DNA from: an uncultured bacterium
GTDB lineage: Bacteria > Bacillota > Clostridia > Oscillospirales > Oscillospiraceae
Assembly: GCA_947073515.1 (NCBI GenBank)
Contig: CAMTMC010000009.1
Location: forward strand, 1-64,000
DNA length: 64,000 nt
Direction of reading: 5' to 3'
This document shows, piece by piece, positions 34,816 through 43,082 of the stretch. The translations under genes were made by a program, and so were the position numbers. A model generated the notes under the pieces. That model searched no databases. It was not told the origin of the DNA and saw nothing but the letters and a program-made list of their open reading frames with translations. Every line of letters starts with the position of its first letter. Position 1 is the stretch's first letter.

Positions 34816-34834
34816 TTAGCCCTGAAAAACCGTG

Positions 34835-34858
34835 TTGCCCCTTATCAATCGAAGGTAT
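34835..34858 (+). repeat. 24-base near-repeat, copy 2
   Basis: This matches the copy at 30446-30469 in 22 of 24 bases, in the same orientation. It sits exactly between the IS1182 fragment and the upstream region of the decayed recA. Confidence 0.7.
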
Positions 34859-34905
34859 ATGTATGTAGAAAGCAATTCCAAAAAGGAATAAGGAGTGATA
34901 TAATC

Positions 34906-35800
34906 GTGGCAGCGAAAGAGAAAGATCCCGCTATCGAGCCAGCCGCGCCGGCTGCTGACCGGCAAAAAGCACTTGAGAGTGCTGTGGCCCAGATCGAGAA
35001 GGCATATGGTAAGGGCTCCATCATGCGGCTGGGGGAGAATACGGGCATTGTGGTGGAGGCTATCCGTACCGATTCCTTGGCTCTGGACATTGCCCTGGGC
35101 ATCGGCGGCGTGCCGAAAAGGCCGCATTGTTAAGATCTACGACCTGGAATCTTCCGGAAAGACTATCTTAGCCCTGTACATTCCCTCAGCCGGACACTGG
35201 CGAGCAGGGCCTAGAGATCTGCGAAGCTCTGGTACGCCCTAGCGCCTTGGATGTGGTGGTAGTAGATTCCGCTGCCGCGCTCACGCCCCGGGCTAAGACC
35301 AAGGGTAACATGGCGACAGCCATGCTGGTCTGCTGGCCCGGTTGATGAGCTAGGCTCTGTGCAAGCTGGCTGGGGCGGTAAGCAAAACCAACTGCATCGT
35401 CCTCTTCATCAACCAGCTGCGTGAGAAGGTGGGCGTAGTGTATGGAAACCGCACCCGGCTCAAAGTTATTCAAAACAAGGTGGCGCCCCCGTTCCGGGAA
35501 GTTGGGGTTGAGAGCCTGTACGGCGAGGGCCTCTCTAAGTGTGGTGAGCTGGTAGACCTTGCGGTCAAGCACGATATCATCCAGCGATCCGGCGCCTGGT
35601 TCTCTATGGGTGAAGCCAGAATCGGTCAGGGCAAAGAGACAGCCAAGCAGTTCCTCCAGGACGATTCCAAACTGACCAAGGACATTGAGATCCAGATCCG
35701 TGCTATCTCGGAAGCCGCCTTCCGCCTGATGGGCGTTGACAAACGCCGTGCCGTTAAGGGTAACGTTGCACATTCCAAGCGAAGCCCCTGTTTCTGTTCC
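34906..35800 (+). pseudogene. recA: Decayed recA copy
   Basis: A GTG start at 34,906 behind AAGGAGTG begins text unmistakably Rec[21 protein letters not shown], then [16 protein letters not shown] frameshift follows at about 35,125, and the P-loop reads DLESSGKT where RecA has GPESSGKT. About 45 residues are missing before [11 protein letters not shown]. Walker B survives as [17 protein letters not shown]. After further frame changes comes TNCIVLFINQLREKVGVVYG, joined directly to NRTRLKVIQNKVAPPFRE. About 38 residues (the L2 loop region) are deleted between two copies of the Gly-Asn coding motif. The rest reaches AAFRLM. Multiple deletions, frameshifts and stops rule out function; a working recA must exist elsewhere. 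Confidence 0.92.
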
Positions 35801-36289
35801 GGCCCTTGATGGTGTCCTAGGCGGTCTGATTAGGATGCAGGTATTCTGGCATAAGACCAAGCGCTGGAACTTTAGAACTGGGTTCTTGGCCCTGTTGGTC
35901 CTTCAGAGCCTCTTTGCAATCTTCCCGACCTGAATCCTTCCAAGGTAGAGCCCTATATCCTGGTAATGTCATTGAGTTAAGCAAAAGGCACTCGGATACT
36001 AGCGGTTTCAATTTCCTTATTCCCCCGTGGAAAGGCGGTCAGATTTTAATTGGCATTTTTTATTTTGTTTTAAGAAAAAATTATATGGTTTTCGACAAAT
36101 TTTAAGATGAGTGATTATCAAAATATGGTGTTATCTGTTTCATGAGGAAAAGGTGACCAGTACATTTGAGAGCACTTTCCGTCGGTTTCCGCTGAAGCCG
36201 GTAAGGGAATAATTCCGTGACATGCTGGTGGATGTCCGCACACGGTCTGCCGTGCTGTTGGTCTGGCAGAGTGACAAGGGGGCAAGGGA
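35801..36289. other. Non-coding stretch after the recA remnant
   Basis: I see no supported gene in these 489 bases. The last 230 are visibly A+T-rich. Short frames on both strands lack ribosome sites. It probably contains the promoter for the gene at 36,290, but no box is clear enough to call. Confidence 0.5.
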
Positions 36290-37204
36290 ATGAACCTCAC
36301 GAACAAGGAGAAAAAAAGGATTCGTTTTTTGACCGGCATTTTTGGCTGGGTATGTCTTCTGATAGGGGGGGCTTTTGCGTTTGATTGGGAGTCGCTTACA
36401 AAAGAGATGTACGATATATACAAATATGGGCCTATCGTACAAATTGCCTGCGATGTACCAAATCAGGAACTGAATGTGACAATGACAGTGGATACAGATG
36501 GAAAAAGTGAGCTTTATTTTATCCCACATGGAGAAGCGGGGCCTATCAATGTCTGGCTCTATGTGGTGGATTTTTACGCACCATTTTCGTGGCGGATTCT
36601 TGAGAACACCGAAAGCATAACACTGTATTCACTGAACGAACATAGCTATGCGGCGTATCCATCCAGTGCAGTGTCGGGGGAAGGGCAGGCGGTAGCTTTC
36701 CGGATGCATTTTCAGGAAGGAGAGTATGCCATCAGCAGGATTGCGCTCCAGCCAATGAACGGCAGGCAGTTCCTCCGCGAAAAGGAGGCAAGCTGGTTTC
36801 GACTCCCTTACGTTTGTCCCTGGGTTTCCAGTGATCCAGAGGATATTTATACCGCATACGACAATGGCGGATATTTCAATGATCCAAAATTTATCAGCAA
36901 AACCATTGATGGTGCAACTTTATATTTGTCTTCACTGTCCATCCTGGCCAGCGCCCCTAATCACGCTTATGTGAATCCTGGTTTAGTTTTGGAATCTGTT
37001 TCGCCGGAAACTACACCCAAAGGGTATCATTTTCTGTGGAGATGCAATGAATTTTTTTCCCCGCTCGTCCAATATACGGATATAACATGGCAGACGGCCT
37101 TTGAACGAAAGGGAGCAGTTGCCGGTTTATTTTTTGGACTTGGTACATCATGCCTGTGGATGGTACATCAGCATCCGATCAAGAAAGGCAGGAAACAAAG
37201 GTGA
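36290..37204 (+). CDS. Unknown protein with N- and C-terminal membrane helices (paralogue A)
   Basis: The 304-residue protein has a basic N-terminus, a membrane helix at about residues 10-30, a large extracytoplasmic-looking domain of about 240 residues rich in aromatic residues and beta-strand, and a second hydrophobic stretch (about 276-292) with a basic tail. I recognise no domain. It overlaps the next gene by four bases (GTGA), and that gene has the same length and plan, with similar phrases ('NVWLYVVDFYAPFSWRI' against 'TVWVNIFSSPDHAEFAWTL'), so the two are probably tandem paralogues that act together. Base composition is low in G+C compared with the flanks, which suggests transfer. Confidence 0.75.
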   Translation: MNLTNKEKKRIRFLTGIFGWVCLLIGGAFAFDWESLTKEMYDIYKYGPIVQIACDVPNQELNVTMTVDTDGKSELYFIPHGEAGPINVWLYVVDFYAPFSWRILENTESITLYSLNEHSYAAYPSSAVSGEGQAVAFRMHFQEGEYAISRIALQPMNGRQFLREKEASWFRLPYVCPWVSSDPEDIYTAYDNGGYFNDPKFISKTIDGATLYLSSLSILASAPNHAYVNPGLVLESVSPETTPKGYHFLWRCNEFFSPLVQYTDITWQTAFERKGAVAGLFFGLGTSCLWMVHQHPIKKGRKQR

Positions 37205-38190
37205 AAAAATGTATTGCTATATTGAGTTCCGCCTTCCATCATTATCGTAAGGAAGTTACTTGTTTTTGTCTTGCCATGCTGCTGATTGGGGGCGGGATAG
37301 CGCTTGGTTTTCCGTCAAAAGATGATTATGATGAGGTAAAGAGCGCCAGTGTGTTGGTATGTGTTTTTGAGGAAGGCTTTGAGACAGTTTGCAATCTTGC
37401 GGTTAATGTGCATTTCACCGATACCGGAAAGGTAACATTCCAGTTTAATCCGTTTGATTCTGGGACAGTGCCGCAGACCGTTTGGGTCAATATCTTCAGT
37501 TCTCCCGATCATGCAGAGTTTGCATGGACACTTTCCGGAAATGTGGAGCATCGGAAGATGTTCTACCGGCCGGAAAGCAATTTAGTGACGTCGTCTCTGG
37601 ACCCTGCAAGTGAGGGAACGGGATATTTTATGGAATTTTTCAAGATTACCGTGGACAGTGACGGGATACCGGAAGAAATTTATCTGCAACTAGACCCTGA
37701 GGGTGTCATTTATCAGTATGATGACATCATTAGAATTTGCGCCCCTCATATTGCGTCGATGCTGTATAACCCCGATATAATCCCCAATGGTGAGTTCAAT
37801 ATGACAGAGCTGTTTCAGGAATTCGGGAAGGATGCCTTCGAGCGTACTTTTTCTTTCGGAAAGATTGATGGTCAACCGTTAACTTCGGCGCTTTTGCAGA
37901 TCACCGGAACATATGACTCGGAAAAATTTTACTATGATTCATCCTACAAGCTTGAGCATATTTCGCCAATTTCCTACAAACGTGAATTACAATCCGTGGC
38001 ATGGGAGCCGGAACTGTTCACTTTCACTCCGATTATCGAATATAAAGCAAAAAACTCAGGTGTAGTTGATTCATTTATTGCGTTTCTTATGATATCCGTA
38101 GGATCGTTTTTTCTCCCTATTTCACTGGAACGGCTCTATGCGGATGCGATGGAATCGAAAGGAAAACGTCGTAAGAAGCGAAAAGGCTAA
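37201..38190 (+). CDS. Unknown protein with N- and C-terminal membrane helices (paralogue B)
   Basis: I take the GTG at 37,201, behind GGCAGGAAA and overlapping the upstream stop; a longer frame begins inside the previous gene. The 329-residue product has a basic start, a helix at about 18-36, an extracytoplasmic domain, a second helix near 300-316 and a very basic tail (KGKRRKKRKG). Topology, length and several aligned phrases match the upstream protein. No family is recognised. An intact pair amid debris suggests either recent arrival or selection for the pair. Confidence 0.75.
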   Translation: MKKCIAILSSAFHHYRKEVTCFCLAMLLIGGGIALGFPSKDDYDEVKSASVLVCVFEEGFETVCNLAVNVHFTDTGKVTFQFNPFDSGTVPQTVWVNIFSSPDHAEFAWTLSGNVEHRKMFYRPESNLVTSSLDPASEGTGYFMEFFKITVDSDGIPEEIYLQLDPEGVIYQYDDIIRICAPHIASMLYNPDIIPNGEFNMTELFQEFGKDAFERTFSFGKIDGQPLTSALLQITGTYDSEKFYYDSSYKLEHISPISYKRELQSVAWEPELFTFTPIIEYKAKNSGVVDSFIAFLMISVGSFFLPISLERLYADAMESKGKRRKKRKG

Positions 38191-38549
38191 TTTCCGTATT
38201 CCGTCCAGAGAATGCTTACGGTGCAGCCCTCCAGGGAGTTTCGCTCTCTGCGGGGGGCAACCATAATCCCCGTCCATGGATCGCACAGCCCAGGGCCGGC
38301 ATTGCCGCTTCCCTCTAACGACTGGCCCGGCAACCTTCAGCTGTTCAGCTGGCCTGTTCGCCGCCAAATTCGTCTGCCGGCATCTTTTCAAGCCGGAGAA
38401 GCCGTAGTGACCAACAAATAAGAGAACCCAGGAGGACACACTTCCCCCCGGGTTTTCTGAGCTTTGAGTCTTATTCTTACCATATAGTGTTGCGGCATCA
38501 GTCTCATATACAAGAGAAATATCTGCCGACAAGCTATCCATACGCCGGA

Positions 38550-38900
38550 TACTGGGTCAGGAAGTTTATATGAAGATGTATGTTGTAAAGGACGAGGAAC
38601 TCTATCTGCCCGAGAAAGGAGTCCGGTTCATCGCCAGCCATGACGGCGCCGATTCTCTGGTGGAGAGCAGCACAGATTTCAATCCGATTAGGAACTAGGC
38701 AAACGAACTCCATGCCAAGGACACCAGCAAAAAGGTGCGCGCTGTCAAGAAGATGCAGGCAGAGCGCAGCGTCTCGGTGGAAAGTCGCCCTACAGCTACC
38801 ACAAGAAAGCGTCTGACTGTAAGGACCTGATTCCAGATGAGGACACCACGCCTGTTGTCTGCTGTATCTTCGAACTGTGTACCTCAGGGAAAGGACCTGG
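38550..38900 (+). pseudogene. Large serine recombinase remnant
   Basis: The text YLPEKGVRFIASHDGADSLV, then TDFNPIRN, a TAG stop, then ANELHAKDTSKKVRAVKKMQ, a frame change, and SPYSYHKKASDCKDLIPDED with VVCCIFEL follows the order found in TndX/TnpX-like large serine recombinases (VRFI-x-I-DG; FxPxRN; AxDTSxKxR; PYGY; VxxIF). The catalytic serine region and the C-terminus are missing. It marks a former Tn4451-like insertion. Confidence 0.75.
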
Positions 38901-39167
38901 TCAGGTGAGCCGCGCTGGGTCAGATGGATACATCACTCAGAGGGAGGTTCTCACTGCCAGGAAAGCTTGATGCTGGACGAATGTTTATTTCTGGAAAACA
39001 AAACACCTCCATGGGCCCCATCATCCAAATTCCGCTTTGCTCCGGCGATTTTTTTATAAAAACCGCCATCTGCTCCGCTCCCTTGCTCCTCTTCTCCAAA
39101 TCGGACCCGCTACGCTGGGCTTCGATTTGGTTTTGGGCGTGAACCTGGAAGCTGGTGCTTATATACT

Positions 39168-39209
39168 CCCAAAAGAAAGACACGACTTTCGTCGTGTCTT
39201 TCTTTTGGG
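39168..39209. terminator. Perfect 19-bp hairpin downstream of oleate hydratase
   Basis: CCCAAAAGAAAGACACGAC (39168-39186) pairs with 39191-39209 around a TTTC loop. It lies 46 bases after the stop of the minus-strand gene. The A/T blocks are inside the stem, so termination is likely but not certain. Confidence 0.65.
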
Positions 39210-39254
39210 GTTCCGCCCCACCCTTCGGCATCTTTTCAGATCCGAAACAGGACC

Positions 39255-41030
39255 TTAAATCACATGGTACTCCTTCAGCAGCTTCTCGATATCTGTCCCC
39301 TCGATCTTCTTCAATGCCTCGTGGAGCACCAGCTTCTCCTTCAGCCCCAAATCCATCTCCGTGATCTTTTTCCCGTCCCGGAGCTTCACAGTGGCATCCA
39401 GCAGATCCCGGACATCGTACGTGCTACCCCACACCTCGGGCACGCCCCGATCCACATCCAGCAGGGTGTACACCGCCTCCATGCCGGTACGCATGGAGTA
39501 CTCGGTGGTGAAGATGGTGTCCCGGGCGGTCTCGGCGAACTGGCCCACGAAAGCGAAGTTCACCGCTCCATCGGGCACCACCTTGGGCCGGTCGGTGTCG
39601 TTCCGGGGCATGAAGAAGGCGTCGATATAGGGCATCATCACGGGCACGGTGTTGGCGCTGTTGGCGGCCAGCTCCTGGATCTGGTCCTCGGGCACGCCCA
39701 GATGGTACAGCCACTCCATGCAGATCTCCTTGCCGGTACACTCCCGCATGGGCTTTTTCACGTAGTCGCCGGGCACGTCGCTGAACAGGGCGTAGACCCA
39801 CACCAGGCAGTGGTCCTTGGGCTGGGCCCGGAACTGGGGCTGGCGGTTGATGGTCCAGCTGAGCAGCCAGGAGGAGTCCTTCACCGTCACAATGCCGCCG
39901 GTGACCACGCCGCCGGAGAAGGGGTCCCGCTTGCAGATTTTGGTGATATAGGGAATGATCCGCTGATCCAGGGTCTCCACAGTGGCGGACATCCAGTTGG
40001 TCTGCTCCGGGTCATAGCAGAACTTGTCCGGATTGCCGAAGGCGGGGTCCTGGGCGGCGATCTTCCGCCACATATCCCAGCCGCCGCCGGGCTTGATCTC
40101 GGTGTTGTACACGGCGGGGGTATTCTGATCCCCCATGGAGGAGTTCTCCACGCAGCCGCCGTTGGTGATGAAAACCAGGTCGTTTTCCGTCAGGTCCACG
40201 AACTCCTGGCCGCCCTCCCCCAGCAGCTCGATCCGGCGGGCCAGCTTCCGTCCCGGCCGGAGGTCAAACTCCACATTGACCACCTTGGTGTTGTAGTGGA
40301 AACGGACGCTGTGCCCCTCCAGATACTTGACCATGGGCAGGATCATGGACTCATACTGGTTGTACCGGGTGAACCGCAGGGCCTTAAAATCGGGCAGGCC
40401 GCCGATGTGGTGGATATAGCGCTTGATATACCGCTTCATCTCCAGGGCGGAGTGCCAGTTCTCAAAAGCGAACATGGTCCGCCAGTAGAGCCAGAAGTTG
40501 GAGTCCAGCACCTCGCCATCGAAGAAGTCGGTGATGCGCTTGTCAAACAGCTCCTCGTCCGGGGTGAAGAACAGCCTCATGATCTCCATGGCCGCCTTGT
40601 CGGACACATCGAATTTCCCGTCGGTATGGGCGTCCTCCCCCCGGTTGACGGTGGCCCGGCACAGGGAGTAGTTGGGGTCCTTCTTGTTCAGCCAGTAGTA
40701 CTCGTCCAGCACGCTGACCCCCTCTGTCTCAATGGAGGGGATGGAGTGGAACAGGTCCCACATGACCTCAAAGTGGTTGTCCATCTCCCGGCCGCCCCGC
40801 ATGACGTAGCCCACGTTCTCAAACCTCCAGCCGTCGCAGGCGCCGCCGGGGGTGGGATCCTTCTCGAAGATGTGGACATGCTCCCCCTTCATCTGGCCGT
40901 CCCGGATCAGGTAGCAGGCCGCAGTGAGGGCCGCCAGGCCGGTGCCGATGATATAGGCGGATTTGTGATCCACGCCCTCGGGCTTCTGGGGGCGGGCGAA
41001 GGCCTCGTAATTGCCGCTGGAATAATACAT
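39255..41030 (-). CDS. ohyA: Oleate hydratase (67-kDa myosin-cross-reactive antigen family)
   Basis: I chose the ATG at 41,030, nine bases after GGAAAGG; an ATG three codons upstream is too close to the ribosome site. The 591-residue enzyme has the FAD-binding motif IIGTGLAALTAA (residues 27-38), the acidic end of the first fold (HIFEKDPTPGGACDGW), and the active-site segment MRGGREMDNHFEVMW, whose Glu82 matches the catalytic Glu of characterised OhyA proteins. It adds water to the cis-9 double bond of unsaturated fatty acids to give 10-hydroxy acids, a detoxification step known in gut and skin bacteria. A TetR gene lies directly upstream on the same strand and probably regulates it. Confidence 0.95.
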   Translation of the reverse strand: MYYSSGNYEAFARPQKPEGVDHKSAYIIGTGLAALTAACYLIRDGQMKGEHVHIFEKDPTPGGACDGWRFENVGYVMRGGREMDNHFEVMWDLFHSIPSIETEGVSVLDEYYWLNKKDPNYSLCRATVNRGEDAHTDGKFDVSDKAAMEIMRLFFTPDEELFDKRITDFFDGEVLDSNFWLYWRTMFAFENWHSALEMKRYIKRYIHHIGGLPDFKALRFTRYNQYESMILPMVKYLEGHSVRFHYNTKVVNVEFDLRPGRKLARRIELLGEGGQEFVDLTENDLVFITNGGCVENSSMGDQNTPAVYNTEIKPGGGWDMWRKIAAQDPAFGNPDKFCYDPEQTNWMSATVETLDQRIIPYITKICKRDPFSGGVVTGGIVTVKDSSWLLSWTINRQPQFRAQPKDHCLVWVYALFSDVPGDYVKKPMRECTGKEICMEWLYHLGVPEDQIQELAANSANTVPVMMPYIDAFFMPRNDTDRPKVVPDGAVNFAFVGQFAETARDTIFTTEYSMRTGMEAVYTLLDVDRGVPEVWGSTYDVRDLLDATVKLRDGKKITEMDLGLKEKLVLHEALKKIEGTDIEKLLKEYHVI

Positions 41031-41112
41031 AAAAAACATCCTTTCCAAAATTTTTGTGGGGTGATCTATCTGATGGCCCTATCATAGGGCGCTTTCCTTC
41101 CTTTCACAATAA

Positions 41113-41159
41113 ACAAAATGCCCTAGGTGATTAAAAACTAATCACCCAGGGCATTTTGT
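41113..41159 (-). promoter_or_regulatory. Long inverted repeat between tetR and ohyA
   Basis: ACAAAATGCCCTAGGTGATT (from 41113) pairs, with one mismatch, with the sequence ending at 41159; the loop is about 5 bases. It can end tetR transcription or serve as an operator near the ohyA promoter. Confidence 0.6.
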
Positions 41160-41169
41160 CAGAATTTTT

Positions 41170-41751
41170 TCACGATCCGGGCCGGGAGGCGCCGGCCCCA
41201 GAGTCAAAGGCCTCCAGGGCCCGGGGGATATTCCCGTGGACCACGGCGCTGGTCCGCTCCACAATGTCCGCCGGATCCTCCTTCATACTGCCGCCGATCC
41301 ACTCCAGCACCACGCCCACAAAGGCGTACTCATAAAAACTGGCGATAAACCGCTTATCCGGTTCACTCACCGCCATCTCCTTCGACTTTTCCTCCACCAC
41401 GCCCAGGATCAGGCTGTGGATCAGCGGATTCAGATACTGCTCAATCCGCTCCCGGCTGACGCACCGGTAGACGTTCATAATAAAGGGTTTATTCTCCTGC
41501 ACCGCGTGGAAAATGTTCAGGAAGCCCTCCTGCCAGGTGTCGTAGGTCTTCTTCCCCTTCAGCGCCCGGGCCGCGTCCTCCACACAGGCCCACTCCACCA
41601 GGTCGTAGATGTCCTTGAAGTGGTAGTAGAAGGTCATGCGGCTGATGCCGCAGTCCTCCGCGATATCGTTGATGGTAATTTTGGTCAGCGGCTTCTGGAG
41701 CAGCAGATTTTTCAGCGACGCCGCCAGGGCGCGTTTTGTGGCTTGTGACAT
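41170..41751 (-). CDS. TetR-family regulator, probably of oleate hydratase
   Basis: The 193-residue protein has the TetR DNA-binding domain at residues 1-55: LAASLKNLLLQKPLTKITIN and DIAEDCGISRMTFYYHFKDI. The C-terminal part (FIMNVYRCVSRERIEQYLNP) resembles the DhaS/TetR_C_8 group found in Firmicutes. It lies 139 bases upstream of ohyA, reading in the same direction, with a long inverted repeat between them. A fatty acid or a membrane stress could be the effector; this is inferred from the neighbour. Confidence 0.88.
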   Translation of the reverse strand: MSQATKRALAASLKNLLLQKPLTKITINDIAEDCGISRMTFYYHFKDIYDLVEWACVEDAARALKGKKTYDTWQEGFLNIFHAVQENKPFIMNVYRCVSRERIEQYLNPLIHSLILGVVEEKSKEMAVSEPDKRFIASFYEYAFVGVVLEWIGGSMKEDPADIVERTSAVVHGNIPRALEAFDSGAGASRPGS

Positions 41752-41876
41752 AGGCGCCTCCTGTTCCTGTTCCCATCGGGCAGATCCAAGCTCTTTCCGG
41801 GGCCAGCTCTGATTAACGCCAGTCTAGCAGAAGACGCGGGCAAAGTCAACGAGGGCTCTCACAAGGCAATTCTATA

Positions 41877-41905
41877 TTGCCGATTTTTGACAATCGTGAT
41901 ATAAT
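41877..41905 (+). promoter_or_regulatory. Promoter of the four-gene unknown operon
   Basis: TTGCCG (41877-41882), a 17-base spacer and an extended -10, TGATATAAT (41897-41905). This is one of the best promoters in the window and lies about 70 bases before the first start. Confidence 0.75.
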
Positions 41906-41974
41906 GTCTCTCATCAACGGATATTTCCCACGGCCTGCCCCTTCGTGATAGGATCCATCCACAAAGATTGCGGG

Positions 41975-42379
41975 GTGAGTCTCATTTCGAACTATCGGAA
42001 ACAACTGAACGAAGCCAATGAGGCTCTGGCCCGGGATCAACAGCAGATGGTTGATCTGGAGTGCCAGATTCAGCGATTAATGGAGAAAAAGGCCTGCCTC
42101 AGCCAGCAGATCGAGGCTGACATCACCAATGTGGTCACCAAGGGGATGCTCCACTTCGACGAGGAAAAACGCAGGCACCTGCTGAATGAAGCGGCACAGC
42201 TCAGTTACTCCCAATTAAGAATCGAGAAAATCAACCGTTTAAACGACTGCTGGAACGCCGACCATGTGAATTTTGAGACCATCACCGAGCTCCAAGCCAT
42301 AGAACGCTATGTGGGGAAGAATTCCCCCGGCTTGCTCTCCCAGCTGGGGAAGTTCATGCTTGGGGGTGGAAACCAATGA
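41975..42379 (+). CDS. Coiled-coil protein of unknown function (unknown operon, gene 1)
   Basis: The start is uncertain: a GTG at 41,975 or an in-frame GTG at 41,945; neither has a strong ribosome site. The 134-residue product is soluble and almost wholly helical, with a long heptad-like N-terminal half (YRKQLNEANEALARDQQQMV and RLMEKKACLSQQIEADITNV) and a C-terminal region ending in GLLSQLGKFMLGG. I recognise no family. Its stop overlaps the next start (ATGA), and an extended -10 promoter lies upstream, so the operon looks functional. Confidence 0.65.
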   Translation: MSLISNYRKQLNEANEALARDQQQMVDLECQIQRLMEKKACLSQQIEADITNVVTKGMLHFDEEKRRHLLNEAAQLSYSQLRIEKINRLNDCWNADHVNFETITELQAIERYVGKNSPGLLSQLGKFMLGGGNQ

Positions 42380-42681
42380 ACCTGCGGGTCGTATACCCCT
42401 CTCAGATCCCGTGCCTGCTGGTGCGGCTGAAATCAAAGAAATTTTTTGCCGGAACCCGATACCGGTCCCGGCACGGCGTTTTTACATACGAGGCCGGGCG
42501 AAGCACCTATTTTATCCGCAGGCGGACGGTTGATATCCTGCTGGATCAAGAGGACTCCCAGTCCATTGATGATATCTGCCAATATCTCAAATATGTCTTT
42601 GGCGACACGCCGCTCGGCCTGGCCCTGTCCAATCAACGCTATTACCCGTCATTTTCTTCCATTCACTACATAAAAATATAA
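42376..42681 (+). CDS. Small protein of unknown function (unknown operon, gene 2)
   Basis: The 101-residue protein starts with an ATG overlapping the previous stop. It is basic in the first half (RLKSKKFFAGTRYRSRHG) with several predicted strands, and has a helical middle (SQSIDDICQYLKYVFGD). No signal peptide, membrane helix or known motif is visible. Translational coupling to gene 1 suggests a complex of the two. Confidence 0.55.
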   Translation: MNLRVVYPSQIPCLLVRLKSKKFFAGTRYRSRHGVFTYEAGRSTYFIRRRTVDILLDQEDSQSIDDICQYLKYVFGDTPLGLALSNQRYYPSFSSIHYIKI

Positions 42682-42697
42682 ATGGGGGTCTCGTGCG

Positions 42698-43072
42698 GTG
42701 ACCAAAGTAAAAACCAACGTTTTTTATGCCTCGCTCGCTGCTATATTATTGACTCTACTCATTGTAAGGCTGGTTTTACCGGATGAGGCATGCTCCTGGG
42801 TCAGTTCCGTTAACTATGGGGGCTTCGTTATTGCGGCCGCCGCCCTGTTTTTTAATATGTCACATGAATACAGGCAGTTCCAAAAGTTCTACCCGATTGC
42901 AGGTTTTTTCATACTCCTTTTAATTGCTCTGACTGTACTCGGTGCTTTAATCCTCACAAATGTCATTGTTCTCAACAACAAATTCGACGATTCGATTACG
43001 CTGTTAACCCTATTCATATCTTTGCCTGCGCCACTGTATGTTGAACTTATGGGCCACTATTTAAAACGATGA
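42698..43072 (+). CDS. Four-helix membrane protein (unknown operon, gene 3)
   Basis: The 124-residue protein starts with a GTG behind GGGGG. It has four hydrophobic helices (about residues 8-26, 39-52, 66-90 and 98-115) with short loops and a basic end, KR. The family is unknown. It is the only membrane component of the operon and would anchor the products of genes 1, 2 and 4 if they interact. Confidence 0.6.
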   Translation: MTKVKTNVFYASLAAILLTLLIVRLVLPDEACSWVSSVNYGGFVIAAAALFFNMSHEYRQFQKFYPIAGFFILLLIALTVLGALILTNVIVLNNKFDDSITLLTLFISLPAPLYVELMGHYLKR

Positions 43073-43082
43073 GGTGATTGAA

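Larger units (their letters stand above)
38191..39254. other. 1-kb region of debris between the unknown pair and oleate hydratase
   Basis: The only recognisable item is a serine-recombinase remnant (38,550-38,900). A 139-codon minus-strand frame at 38,122-38,541 and several short frames lack ribosome sites and known motifs, and I do not call them. A long perfect hairpin lies at 39,168-39,209. Confidence 0.55.

Noticed and set aside
38122-38541. A 139-codon minus-strand frame downstream of the unknown membrane pair
   Set aside because: No start signal or motif; it overlaps the end of a supported gene and lies in a region of debris.
38920-39231. A 103-codon minus-strand frame beside oleate hydratase
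   Set aside because: It runs through a perfect hairpin and has no ribosome site; it may be an intergenic repeat, but coding is not supported.
39264-41087. A 607-codon plus-strand frame opposite oleate hydratase
   Set aside because: It is rich in Leu, Gly, His and Val without any domain; the oleate hydratase on the other strand is unambiguous.
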